From Orlajensenia sp001423545 (lineage in GTDB: Bacteria > Actinomycetota > Actinomycetes > Actinomycetales > Microbacteriaceae): a stretch of DNA of 64,000 nucleotides. The translations under genes were made by a program, and so were the position numbers. Location of the stretch: the NCBI GenBank assembly GCA_001423545.1, contig LMOK01000001.1:1-64000 (forward strand), in the 5' to 3' direction. Of the stretch, positions 43,255 to 51,848 are shown one piece after another. The notes beneath the pieces are model-generated. The model worked only from the letters and a program-made list of their open reading frames with translations, was not told the DNA's origin and did not search any database. The first letter of the stretch is position 1; each line of letters begins with the position of its first letter.

Positions 43255-44468
43255 GCTCCTCCTCGCCGAGCTGGGACGATGCCCGCGCTCGCGCCGTCGC
43301 CCTCGGGGCCGAGCGGATGCTGCCCTCTCGGCCCGCAGCCATCAGCGACGTCGTCGGCCTCACCTCGGCGGCCGACGCCCACGCCGTGGTGTCGCTCCCG
43401 ATCGCCGACATCAGCGCCATGGACGGGTGGGCGATCGCCGGTGACGGTCCGTGGCGCATCGGCGACCCGGTGCGGATGGGCGCGCACGCGCCCGGCGACG
43501 GGCTCCGACCGGGCCACGCCCGACCCGTGACGACGGGGGCTGTCGTGCCGCCGGGCTCGCGTGCCGTCCTGCGCAGCGAGCACGGAGCCACCGTGCGCGA
43601 CGCGGCCGGCGCCGAGGTGCTGTCGCTGAACGACTCCGGTCGGGCCCCGGGCGACCTGCCCGCCGGCCGCCATATCCGCCGCGCAGGGGAGGAGATCGCC
43701 GCGGGCGACCTGTTGTGGGCTGCCGGCACCGTCATCACCCCGGCTCACGTGGCCTTCGGCGCCGTCTCTGGACTCGACACTCTCGAGGTACGCCCGCTCG
43801 CCCGCGCCAGGCTCGTCGTGACGGGAGACGAGGTGATTACCGCCGGGGCACCACGCCGAGGCGAGGTGCGCGACGCCTTCACGCCCGTCTTCTCCAGCCT
43901 TCTGCCGATGCTGGGGCTGTCGCTGGACTCCGGCCACCATGCGACGGATTCGCATGCCGCCGTGTCCGATGCCCTGCGGCACTCCGACGACGCCGACCTG
44001 GTGATCACGACCGGGGGAACCTCGCGTGGCACGGGCGACTGGGTGCGCCACGCCGTCGAGGACGCCGGGGGAGCCATCGTGGTCGACGGTGTGCGGATGC
44101 GGCCGGGTCACCCCGTGCTCGTGGCGCGCCTGGCCGACGGCCGACCGTTGCTCGCGCTTCCCGGCAACCCGCTCGCAGCGCTGGTGTGCCTGCTGAGCTT
44201 CGCGCCCGCGCTCGTCGCCGGCATGACCGGGGCAGCGCTGGCGCAGCTCGAGCCCCTGCTGGAGCTCGACGTGGAGCCGATCGAGCACGACACCCGCATC
44301 ATCCCGTTCCACCGCGAGAACGGACGGGCCGTCGCCACCTCGTGGCGCGGCTCCGCGATGCTGAGGGGCCTGTCGGAGGCCGATGGCCTCGCCGTCGTCG
44401 CCCCGCAGGATGCCCTGGCACCGACTCTGATGCTCCCGCTGCCGTGGGCCCTCGCCGCGCGCCACTGA
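43251..44468 (+). CDS. moeA: Molybdopterin molybdenumtransferase
   Basis: The 405-residue MoeA-type enzyme inserts molybdate into adenylated molybdopterin. It has VSLPIADISAMDGWAIAGDGPW, the middle domain RRAGEEIAAGDLLWAAGTVITPAH, and the MPT-binding domain with LVVTGDEV and ITTGGTSRGTGDWV. LALPGNPLAALVCLLSFAPAL follows near the C-terminus. It is shorter and more degenerate than E. coli MoeA, but the key loops are present. Convergent with the nitrate reductase genes, with an 19-bp gap. Confidence 0.88.
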   Translation: MSSSSPSWDDARARAVALGAERMLPSRPAAISDVVGLTSAADAHAVVSLPIADISAMDGWAIAGDGPWRIGDPVRMGAHAPGDGLRPGHARPVTTGAVVPPGSRAVLRSEHGATVRDAAGAEVLSLNDSGRAPGDLPAGRHIRRAGEEIAAGDLLWAAGTVITPAHVAFGAVSGLDTLEVRPLARARLVVTGDEVITAGAPRRGEVRDAFTPVFSSLLPMLGLSLDSGHHATDSHAAVSDALRHSDDADLVITTGGTSRGTGDWVRHAVEDAGGAIVVDGVRMRPGHPVLVARLADGRPLLALPGNPLAALVCLLSFAPALVAGMTGAALAQLEPLLELDVEPIEHDTRIIPFHRENGRAVATSWRGSAMLRGLSEADGLAVVAPQDALAPTLMLPLPWALAARH

Positions 44469-44487
44469 CGTCCCGTCGCCAGGCGGG

Positions 44488-46104
44488 CTAGACCGTGGTC
44501 GACGCCGCGCCACCCGTCGCCTCGAGGTGCACCAACAGGTCGGCGATGCGACTCTTGCAGCCGCCGCATCCGGTGCCCGCCCGGGTGTCCTTGCCGATGC
44601 AGGCCACGGTCGTGTTGCCGCACGCGGCCGAGTCGGCGATGTGCGCGACCGTGACGCCGTTGCACCAGCACACGGTGGCACCCGGAGCGAAGACATCGCT
44701 GTCGAGCGCCTGCGTGTAGTCGGGGCCGTCGAAGCGCAGCAGCACCGAGCGGTCGGCCGGCAGTTCCGCCCCGCGCTCGTAGAGCAGTGTGAGCTCCGCC
44801 GCCGTGCGCGGCATGCCGACGCAGACGAACGCCGTGAGCACGCCGCCCCGGGTGACGAGCTTGACGTAGCTGCCGTTCTCGGGGTCGGCCCACTGGGCGA
44901 CGCGCTGCGGCCCCCGCGGGTCGTCGAGGTCGTCGGCGTACCGCGGGTCCCAGGGGTCGGCAGCGACGTCTCCGATCGCCACGACGTCGATGCCCTCGGC
45001 CTTGAGCATGACGAGGGCGTCCCGTTCAGCCGGAGCGACCGGGTCGACGGGCAGGCCGGCAGCCTCGGCCCTCAGCTGCGCGGCCAGCCAGGCGGCCTGA
45101 CGCCAGCCCGGACCGATCAGCCCGGTCGGGGCGCCCGGCAGTACGGCGAGTTCGGCGGCGGCTGCCGTGCGCGGCACGACGTGGGCGCAGTCGCCGATCG
45201 CCGAGATGGCGGGGTCGCTCCAGCTGCGGAGGTCCGCGTCGACCACGATTCCCGCCGCCGTGCGGAGACCGGCGAGGATGGCCAGCTCGGTGCGCGCTCC
45301 GACCCCGCAGGAGAGCACGAGCAGGTCGCCACGGATCTGCTTGCCGTCGGCCGTGATGAGGGCGTCGAAGCTGCGGTCGCCGTTCTCGTGCTCGTGGAAG
45401 CTCACGGCCTCGGCCCGGCTGTGCTCGACGACGCTCACCCCGGCGCGACGCAGGGCGGCCTGCAGCACGCGGCCGCCGCCCCGGTCGAGGTTGCGCGGCA
45501 TGGGGATGTCGCCGTGATGCACGACGCAGGCTTCGGCTCCCGCCCGGGTCGCAGCCAGCGCCAGCTCGAGCCCGAGCACGCCGGCACCCAGCACCACGAT
45601 GCGGCCGCCGGTCCGTACCGTGCGCGAGATGCGCTCGGCATCGGCGAGGTCGCGCAGCACGGTGATGCCCGTCGGCAGGTCGTCGTCGCGGCCGACGAGA
45701 GCCGGCCCGTACTTCTGCAGGTGCGTCAGGTCGCGCCGTGGCTTCGCGACACCGTCGAGCGTCGGGATGTTCGCGCGGGCGCCGGTGGCCAGCACGAGCC
45801 TGTCGTAGCCGATGCGCTCACCGGTGTCGAGGACGACCTCGGCCGCCGCGGTGTCGATGGCGAGGGCGGTCGTTCCGGTGAGCGCCCTGACGCCGGACGC
45901 CGCAGCCCCGGACCTGTCGGCGACGATGATGCTCTCCAGATCGGTGTGCCCGACGGCGAGCTCCGCCACGAGAACGCGATTGTAGGCATCCGTCGTCTCG
46001 GCGCCGATCACGGTCAGCTCGACCGAGCCGTCGCGGACCGACGGGAGCATCTCGTCGACGAAGCGCGACCCGACGGGACCGTAGCCGATCAGCACGACCC
46101 TCAC
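44488..46104 (-). CDS. FAD-dependent reductase with C-terminal BFD [2Fe-2S] domain (assimilatory nitrate reductase electron-transfer subunit)
   Basis: The 538-residue protein starts with a Rossmann FAD motif VVLIGYGPVGSRFVDEM. It has a second dinucleotide fold RIVVLGAGVLGLELALAATRAGA and the FAD-closing SAIGDCAHV. It ends in a BFD-like iron-sulfur domain (TVCWCNGVTVAHIADSAACG ... GTGCGGCKSRIADLL). This layout matches the NasB-type or NirB-N-terminal electron donors. It overlaps the nitrate reductase stop by four bases, so it should pass NAD(P)H electrons to that subunit. Confidence 0.87.
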   Translation of the reverse strand: MRVVLIGYGPVGSRFVDEMLPSVRDGSVELTVIGAETTDAYNRVLVAELAVGHTDLESIIVADRSGAAASGVRALTGTTALAIDTAAAEVVLDTGERIGYDRLVLATGARANIPTLDGVAKPRRDLTHLQKYGPALVGRDDDLPTGITVLRDLADAERISRTVRTGGRIVVLGAGVLGLELALAATRAGAEACVVHHGDIPMPRNLDRGGGRVLQAALRRAGVSVVEHSRAEAVSFHEHENGDRSFDALITADGKQIRGDLLVLSCGVGARTELAILAGLRTAAGIVVDADLRSWSDPAISAIGDCAHVVPRTAAAAELAVLPGAPTGLIGPGWRQAAWLAAQLRAEAAGLPVDPVAPAERDALVMLKAEGIDVVAIGDVAADPWDPRYADDLDDPRGPQRVAQWADPENGSYVKLVTRGGVLTAFVCVGMPRTAAELTLLYERGAELPADRSVLLRFDGPDYTQALDSDVFAPGATVCWCNGVTVAHIADSAACGNTTVACIGKDTRAGTGCGGCKSRIADLLVHLEATGGAASTTV

Positions 46105-48251
46105 AGGGCCACCTCGAGCGTGGCACGGGCGTCGACGGTCTCGAGCACGGGGCGCACGAGCACGGCGCTCTTCTTGAACTCCGGCATGCCCGAGATCGGG
46201 TCGACGGCATCGAGGGTGAGCACGTTCGCCGACTCGTCGGCCGGGAAGTGGAACGGCAGGAAGACGGTGTCGGGGCGGATGTCGACGCTGAGCCGTGCCC
46301 GACAGCGCACGGTACCGCGCCCGTTCACCACCTCGACGATGGCGTCGTCGTCGATGCCGAGGCGGGCCGCCGTCGCCGGGTGCAGCTGCAGCCTGGCGTG
46401 CGGCTGGGCCGAGGCGAGCTCGGGCACCCGTCGGGTCTGCGCACCCGATTGGTAGTGCTCGAGCAGCCTGCCTGTGATGAGCGTCAGTCCGCCGTCGACG
46501 TTCAGCGGTTCCGCCGGTCGCGTGGGGGTGACGGCGACGATGCGTGCCAGACCGTCGGGGTGGCCGAAGCTCTCGCTGAACAGCCGCGGTGTTCCGGCCG
46601 ACCCGCGCGGGTAGGGCCAGTAGGCGGCTTCTCCGGCATCGAGCAGGGCGTAGTCGATGCCCGAGTAGTCGGCGATGCCGCCCTCCGAGGCCAGCCGCAG
46701 CTCCTCGAACACGGCTTCGGGGTCGGTGTCGAAGGTCGAGGGGGAGTCGAGTCTCTCGGCCAGTTCGTGCAGCACCCAGAGCTCGTCGCGCACGCCGGGC
46801 GGGGCGGACACGGCTCGGCGACGGCGCAGCACGCGGCCCTCGAGCGACGTGATGGTCCCCTCCTCCTCGGCCCACTGCGTGACCGGAAGCACGACGTCGG
46901 CGACGGCCGCCGTCTCGGACAGGAAGAAGTCGCAGACCACGAGGAAGTCGAGGGAGGCGAGGCCTGCCGCCACCTGGGACGCATTCGGCGCCGAGACGAC
47001 CACGTTCGAGCCGTGCACGAGGAAGGCGCGGATGCCGTCGTGCTGCCCGAGCGACTGCAGCAGCTGCACCGCCGGCAGGCCGGGCCCGGGGATGATCGCC
47101 GGGTCGACGCCCCAGACGGCTGCGACATGGCGACGGGCCTCCGGGTCGGTGATCTTGCGGTAGCCCGGGAGTTGGTCCGCCTTCTGACCGTGCTCGCGGC
47201 CGCCCTGCCCGTTGCCCTGCCCGGTGAGGGTGCCGTAGCCGGAGTGCTGCGAACCCGGGAGCCCCAGCAGCAGGCTCAGGTTGATCGCGGCCGTGGCGGT
47301 GTCGGTTCCGTCGACGTGCTGCTCGACTCCGCGCCCGGTGAGGATGTACGTTCCCCGCCCCGAGGCGAGCCGACGGGCGACCTCCCGCAACTGCGGCACG
47401 GGAACCCCGGTCTCGGAGGCGACGCGCTCCGGCCACCAGACGCTCACCGACCGACGCAGCTCGGAGAACCCCGTGGTGCGCTCGGCCACGTAGGCCTCGT
47501 CCCACAGCCTCTCGGCGATGACGATGTGGATGAGGCCGAGAAGCAGCACCAGGTCCGATCCCGGCGTGGGCTGCACGTGCATGCCCTGGCCGTCCTCGGT
47601 CAGGCGCACCGTGGCCGTGCGCCTCGGATCGACGACGATCAGGCCGCCGGCGGCCTGCGCCCCGGTGAGGTGGCCGATGAAGGGCGGCATCGTCTCGGCG
47701 ACGTTGGTGCCGAGCAGCAGCACGGTCTCGGCGGCGTCGAGGTGCTCGACGGGGAACGGCAGACCGCGGTCGATGCCGAAGGCGCGGGTGCCGGCCGCGG
47801 CGGCCGACGACATGCAGAAGCGGCCGTTGTAGTCGATGCGGCTGGTGCCGAGGGCGAGGCGGGCGAACTTGCCGAGCAGGTACGCCTTCTCGTTCGTGAG
47901 CCCGCCGCCGCCGAAGACGCCGACGGCATCCGCCCCGTGCAGCCGCCGCGTCTCGCGCAGCCTGTCGGCGACCAGGTCGAGTGCCTCGTCCCACCCGGCC
48001 TCCCGGAACGCGCCGTCGGCGGCGCGGATGAGCGGGGCCGTGATGCGGTCCGGGGAGCCGAGCAGGGTCGGAGACGTCCAGCCCTTCTTGCAGAGGCCGC
48101 CGCGGTTCGTCGGGAACGCGCGTCCTTCGACGGTGGGAACAGCGGGAACGGCATCCGGAGCCGGAGTCGAAGCCGGCGTCAGCGTCATGGCGCACTGCAG
48201 GGCGCAGTACGGGCAGTGCGTCGGGGTGGCCGCGACGGGCAGTGCAGGCAT
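46101..48251 (-). CDS. nasA: Assimilatory nitrate reductase catalytic subunit (molybdopterin, [4Fe-4S])
   Basis: The 716-residue cytoplasmic molybdopterin oxidoreductase has N-terminal cluster ligands Cys13, Cys16, Cys20 and Cys54 (CPYCALQC ... GGLCKKGW). RIDYNGRFCMSSAAAAGTRAFGIDRGLP lines the active-site region and the Mo-ligand neighbourhood. GTNVAETMPPFIGHL binds the cofactor, and a C-terminal MPT-binding barrel closes the protein. No Tat signal is present, consistent with an assimilatory cytoplasmic enzyme. It is second in the narK operon. Confidence 0.92.
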   Translation of the reverse strand: MPALPVAATPTHCPYCALQCAMTLTPASTPAPDAVPAVPTVEGRAFPTNRGGLCKKGWTSPTLLGSPDRITAPLIRAADGAFREAGWDEALDLVADRLRETRRLHGADAVGVFGGGGLTNEKAYLLGKFARLALGTSRIDYNGRFCMSSAAAAGTRAFGIDRGLPFPVEHLDAAETVLLLGTNVAETMPPFIGHLTGAQAAGGLIVVDPRRTATVRLTEDGQGMHVQPTPGSDLVLLLGLIHIVIAERLWDEAYVAERTTGFSELRRSVSVWWPERVASETGVPVPQLREVARRLASGRGTYILTGRGVEQHVDGTDTATAAINLSLLLGLPGSQHSGYGTLTGQGNGQGGREHGQKADQLPGYRKITDPEARRHVAAVWGVDPAIIPGPGLPAVQLLQSLGQHDGIRAFLVHGSNVVVSAPNASQVAAGLASLDFLVVCDFFLSETAAVADVVLPVTQWAEEEGTITSLEGRVLRRRRAVSAPPGVRDELWVLHELAERLDSPSTFDTDPEAVFEELRLASEGGIADYSGIDYALLDAGEAAYWPYPRGSAGTPRLFSESFGHPDGLARIVAVTPTRPAEPLNVDGGLTLITGRLLEHYQSGAQTRRVPELASAQPHARLQLHPATAARLGIDDDAIVEVVNGRGTVRCRARLSVDIRPDTVFLPFHFPADESANVLTLDAVDPISGMPEFKKSAVLVRPVLETVDARATLEVAL

Positions 48252-48265
48252 GGAGTCCTCGGGCG

Positions 48266-49711
48266 TCAGATGCGGTGGGCGGCGAGCGCGGAACCGCGGC
48301 GCACGTACACGGTATAGGTCACGGCGAGCAGCACGACGTAGGCGGCGACGAAGCCGTAGAAGGCGTTGGCGTAGCCGCCGGAGGTCGCCTGCGAGAGGTT
48401 GAGGATCTGCGGTACGAGGAAGCCGCCGTAGGCGCCGATCGCCGAGATCAGGCCCAGGGCCGCTGCGGCCTTCCGCTGCGTCGTGATGTTGGGTCCGCCG
48501 TGCGCCGTGCCGGCCCTGGCCGCGAACACCGTCGGGATCATCCGGTAGGTGGCACCGTTTCCGACGCCGGTGGCGACGAACAGCAGCAGGAAGCAGCCGA
48601 GGAAGATCCAGAAGTTGCCGAGGGGCAGGGTCCAGACCACGAGCATGGCGCCGGCTGCCATGACGGCGAATGCTGTCATCGTGATGCGCGCGCCGCCGAA
48701 CCTGTCGGCCAGGCGTCCGCCGTAGGGCCGGGCGAGCGAGCCGACGAGCGCGCCGAGGAAGGCCAGCGAGATGGCCGCCCCGCCCACGGCGAAGGTCGAG
48801 AACTCGGGGAACTGGTCGGCGATGAGCTTCGGGAAGACGCTGGCGAAACCGATGAACGAGCCGAAGGTGCCGATGTAGAGCAACGCGAGCAGCCAGAGGT
48901 GCGGTTCGCGGAGGGCCGCGGCCGACCCCGCGAAGTCGGCCTTCGCCGACGACAGGTTGTCCATGTAACGGTAGGCGCCGAACATCGCGAGCAGGATGAG
49001 GGGCACCCACACCCAGCCGGCGAGCGGCAGGTTGAGGGCGGCGCCCGCTCCGATCGTGATGACGATCGGAACGACGAACTGGGCGACGGATGCTCCCAGG
49101 TTGCCTCCGGCCGCGTTCAGGCCGAGCGCCCAGCCCTTCTCCCGCTGCGGGTAGAAGTAGGTGATGTTCGACATGGAGCTCGCGAAGTTGCCTCCGCCGA
49201 ATCCGGCCAGGGCCGCGACTCCGAGGAGGACGGCGAAGGGGGTGTCGGGGTTGCCGACGACAGTCGCGAGGGCGATGGTCGGCACCAGCAGGAGACCGGC
49301 CGAGATGATGGTCCAGGTGCGGCCGCCGACCTTCGCCACGACGAAGGAGTACGGGAAGCGCAGGGTGGCGCCGACGAGGCTCGGGATCGAGATGAGCCAG
49401 AAGATCTCCCCGGTGCTCAGGGTGAAGCCGGCATCGGGAAGCGCGACGACGACGATGCTCCAGAGCTGCCAGACCACGAAACCCAGGAACTCGGCGAAGA
49501 TCGACCACTGCAGGTTGCGGCGCGCGATCGGGCGTCCCGGCCCCGTCCACTGAGCGTCGTCCTCGGGATTCCAGTTGTCGATCCACCGGCCCGGGCGATG
49601 GACGAGCTCCGCCGACGGGCTGTCGGTGGCGGTGGCGGTGCCGGTGGCCGCGCCGGAATCGATCCCGGTGGGGCTTCCTGCGGGGGCGGTTCCTGTCACT
49701 GTGCTCGTCAT
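48266..49711 (-). CDS. narK: NarK-type nitrate/nitrite transporter (MFS)
   Basis: The 481-residue twelve-helix MFS protein has the nitrate/nitrite porter signatures GFGGGNFASSMSNITYFYPQREKGWALGLNAAGGNLGAS and, in the second half, GVGNGATYRMIP. The start MTSTVTG is supported by CGGGAG eight bases upstream. It lies 14 bp before nasA and heads the narK-nasA-reductase operon, driven by the shared box at 49779-49806. Confidence 0.92.
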   Translation of the reverse strand: MTSTVTGTAPAGSPTGIDSGAATGTATATDSPSAELVHRPGRWIDNWNPEDDAQWTGPGRPIARRNLQWSIFAEFLGFVVWQLWSIVVVALPDAGFTLSTGEIFWLISIPSLVGATLRFPYSFVVAKVGGRTWTIISAGLLLVPTIALATVVGNPDTPFAVLLGVAALAGFGGGNFASSMSNITYFYPQREKGWALGLNAAGGNLGASVAQFVVPIVITIGAGAALNLPLAGWVWVPLILLAMFGAYRYMDNLSSAKADFAGSAAALREPHLWLLALLYIGTFGSFIGFASVFPKLIADQFPEFSTFAVGGAAISLAFLGALVGSLARPYGGRLADRFGGARITMTAFAVMAAGAMLVVWTLPLGNFWIFLGCFLLLFVATGVGNGATYRMIPTVFAARAGTAHGGPNITTQRKAAAALGLISAIGAYGGFLVPQILNLSQATSGGYANAFYGFVAAYVVLLAVTYTVYVRRGSALAAHRI

Positions 49712-49762
49712 GGTGATCTCCCGAAGTCTCAAGGCGACGAGGCTCCCCGGCCTCGTGCCTCG

Positions 49763-49806
49763 ACGCTAACAAGCGCGTGTTTCCGCAGTCCGTGCCGGGT
49801 GTAAAC
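49763..49806 (-). promoter_or_regulatory. narK promoter: shared nitrogen box plus -10
   Basis: On the minus strand the 28-bp box runs 49806 to 49779. A TTTAC half-site starts at box position 2 and a GAAAC half-site at position 24, with GACTGCGGAAAC as the right end. It is followed by 10 bp and TAGCGT (49768-49763). The box agrees with the nirD box at 19 of 28 positions. No -35 hexamer is visible. Confidence 0.7.
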
Positions 49807-49925
49807 CCTGCGATACCGGCTTCTCACCGCGCACGGATGCTGCTGTGAGAACTGGAAGAGGCGGGAGCGCGGGCCGAGTGCCAGCGCGGAGCACCAGCGC
49901 CGCAGCCGACCATCAGCGCCGAGAC

Positions 49926-51056
49926 TCAGACGTCGAGCCTGTATCCGCGCTTGACGACGGTCGCGATGAGTCCCGGCGTCTTCAGCAGCTGGCGCAGTCG
50001 GCTCATCGACACCTCGACGGCGTGCTCGTCGGGAGTGCCCGGCAGCAGGCCGGCGAGGTGTTCGCGTGTCACGACCGAGCCGTTCGCGGCGACCAGGGCC
50101 CTGAGCAGCACGAGAGCCGTCGGTGCCAACGGGATGCGGCCGACGGGCAGGTCGACGACCGTGCCGCGGAGCTCCAGAACGCCATGATGCGTGATGACGC
50201 GTTGGATCCGATTCTGCTCGAGGTGTTCGCACACCAGCCTGATCAGCGCGCCCATCCTGAATCGGTCGGGCTGGATGGGCTCGATCCCGGCCGCGATCAG
50301 CGGCGCGGCCGTCACGGGGCCGACGGCAGCGGCGACGACGGGGCCGCGCAGGGCGTCGACGAGCTGGTCGAGCACACCCATCTCCTCCGCGCCGTGGAAC
50401 AGGGCGTTGACCGCCGGCGCGCTGGTGAAGGTGACGCAGTCGAGCTGGGCCGCGCAGACCGCCTCGATGAGCCTCCGCACGCGATCGTCGTTCTGCTCCG
50501 GCGGGGTCCAGCGATAAGGGGCGACGGTGAGCACCTCGGCGTGCACGACGCGCAGGCGGTCGAGTTGGGCGGCGTCGAGGAATCCGTGCATCTGGACGGC
50601 GATGGTGAGACCGGTCGGATACTCCTCGAGCACCATGCCGACGAGGGATTCCGTCGTCTCCTGCGGACTCATACCGGCGTCGTTGAGCCCGGCCGCCCGG
50701 ATGCCGCCACGAGCCTTGGGGCCGCGCACCAGGATGGCCGTCGACTCGAGGGCCTCGGTGAGCTCGTGTCCGAGACCCGCGGTGTCGGCCACCTCGAACC
50801 AGCGACGGATGCCGTACGCCGTCGTCGCGAGCAGCACGTCTGGCTTCGCGGCGATGATGGCGCGGGTGTCTGCGATGACGGGCTCGTCCAGGTGCGCGTT
50901 GGTGATCTTGAGCGTTGGGGCGTGGGTGACGACGGCACCGCGGCGCTCGAGCGCCTCGATGAGGTCGGCCGAGCGGCGATCGCTGGTCACGCCGATGCGG
51001 AAGCCCGTCAGCTGGTCTGGGCGGAACCCGGGAACGGCATCCGGGGCATCGGGCAT
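49926..51056 (-). CDS. HemD-like protein with C-terminal OmpR-type winged helix (NnaR-like nitrate-assimilation regulator)
   Basis: The 376-residue fusion has a uroporphyrinogen-III synthase-like N-terminal region to about residue 270 (FRIGVTSDRRSADLIEALERRGAVVTHAPTL; DCVTFTSAPAVNALF; AAVGPVTAAPLIAAGIEPIQP). The C-terminal winged helix shows IPLAPTALVLLRALVAANGSVVTREHLAGLLPG and VEVSMSRLRQLLKTPGLIATVVKRGYRLDV. The same fusion, NnaR of Streptomyces and Mycobacterium, regulates nitrate/nitrite assimilation. The last gene of nirB-cobA-this gene, one-base overlap with cobA. Enzyme activity is uncertain. Confidence 0.85.
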   Translation of the reverse strand: MPDAPDAVPGFRPDQLTGFRIGVTSDRRSADLIEALERRGAVVTHAPTLKITNAHLDEPVIADTRAIIAAKPDVLLATTAYGIRRWFEVADTAGLGHELTEALESTAILVRGPKARGGIRAAGLNDAGMSPQETTESLVGMVLEEYPTGLTIAVQMHGFLDAAQLDRLRVVHAEVLTVAPYRWTPPEQNDDRVRRLIEAVCAAQLDCVTFTSAPAVNALFHGAEEMGVLDQLVDALRGPVVAAAVGPVTAAPLIAAGIEPIQPDRFRMGALIRLVCEHLEQNRIQRVITHHGVLELRGTVVDLPVGRIPLAPTALVLLRALVAANGSVVTREHLAGLLPGTPDEHAVEVSMSRLRQLLKTPGLIATVVKRGYRLDV

Positions 51057-51847
51057 CAGCCGAGCACCGAGAGTCGGCCGGCGCGATCCATCATCTCCGC
51101 AGCGGTCAGGTCACCGGTGTGGGCGAGACGCACGACCTCGCCCACCACGAGTACCGCGGGGGAGGAGACGCCGGATCGGATGGCCACGCTGACGATGCTA
51201 CCGAGGTCGGCGATGGTGGTGCGCTGGTCGGGGCTGAAGCCGCGCTCGATGACGGCCACCGGCATCTCGGGGCTCATTCCCTGGCGGAGCAGGCCGGCGC
51301 TGAAGTGGGGGAGGGTGTTGACGCCCATGAGCACGACGATGGTGCTGCCCAGGCCGGCGAGGTGGAGCAGTTCGTCGTCGGAGAGGGGTGCGTGGCCGGA
51401 GACGACGGTGAACATGCGGCTGACGCCGCGGTGCGTGAGAGGGATTCCCGCCGCCGCAGGCACGGCGATGGCGCTGCTCACTCCCGAGATGACGGTGACC
51501 GGGATGCCGGCACGGTGGCACGCGAGCACCTCTTCGCTTCCGCGTCCGAAGACGTAGACGTCGCCGCCCTTGAGGCGTACCACGTCGGATCCGGCGAGGG
51601 CGTGCTCGACGATGAGCTCCTCGATGCCCGTCTGCGAGACCGGATGATGTCCCGGGGTCTTGCCGACGTCGATGAGCACGGCGTCTGGGGCGAGAGAGGC
51701 CAGACGGGTGTGGGGAGCGAGTCTGTCGTAGAGCACGACGTCGGCTGTGCGCAGGGCCTCGATGGCGCCGATGGTCAGCAGTTCCTCGCTGCCGGGACCG
51801 CCGCCCACGAGGGTGACGCGGCCGGGCGCTGCTGCGGCATCCGTCAT
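51056..51847 (-). CDS. cobA: Uroporphyrinogen-III C-methyltransferase
   Basis: The 263-residue SAM methyltransferase makes precorrin-2 for siroheme, the cofactor of nitrite reductase. It has the N-terminal VTLVGGGPGSEELLTIGAIEALRTADVVLYDRL, VVRLKGGDVYVFGRGSEEV, VISGVSSAIAVPAAAGIPLTHRG, and ends with AVIERGFSPDQRTT. It lacks the CysG dehydrogenase/chelatase domain. It starts one base after the nirB stop. Confidence 0.95.
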   Translation of the reverse strand: MTDAAAAPGRVTLVGGGPGSEELLTIGAIEALRTADVVLYDRLAPHTRLASLAPDAVLIDVGKTPGHHPVSQTGIEELIVEHALAGSDVVRLKGGDVYVFGRGSEEVLACHRAGIPVTVISGVSSAIAVPAAAGIPLTHRGVSRMFTVVSGHAPLSDDELLHLAGLGSTIVVLMGVNTLPHFSAGLLRQGMSPEMPVAVIERGFSPDQRTTIADLGSIVSVAIRSGVSSPAVLVVGEVVRLAHTGDLTAAEMMDRAGRLSVLG

Positions 51848-51848
51848 G

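Noticed and set aside
44488..48195. A continuous minus-strand frame of more than 1200 codons spanning two genes
   Set aside because: Its upstream part is an Arg/Gly/His-rich shadow of nasA in another frame; the real reductase begins at 46104 with a Rossmann motif and a GTG overlapping the nasA stop.
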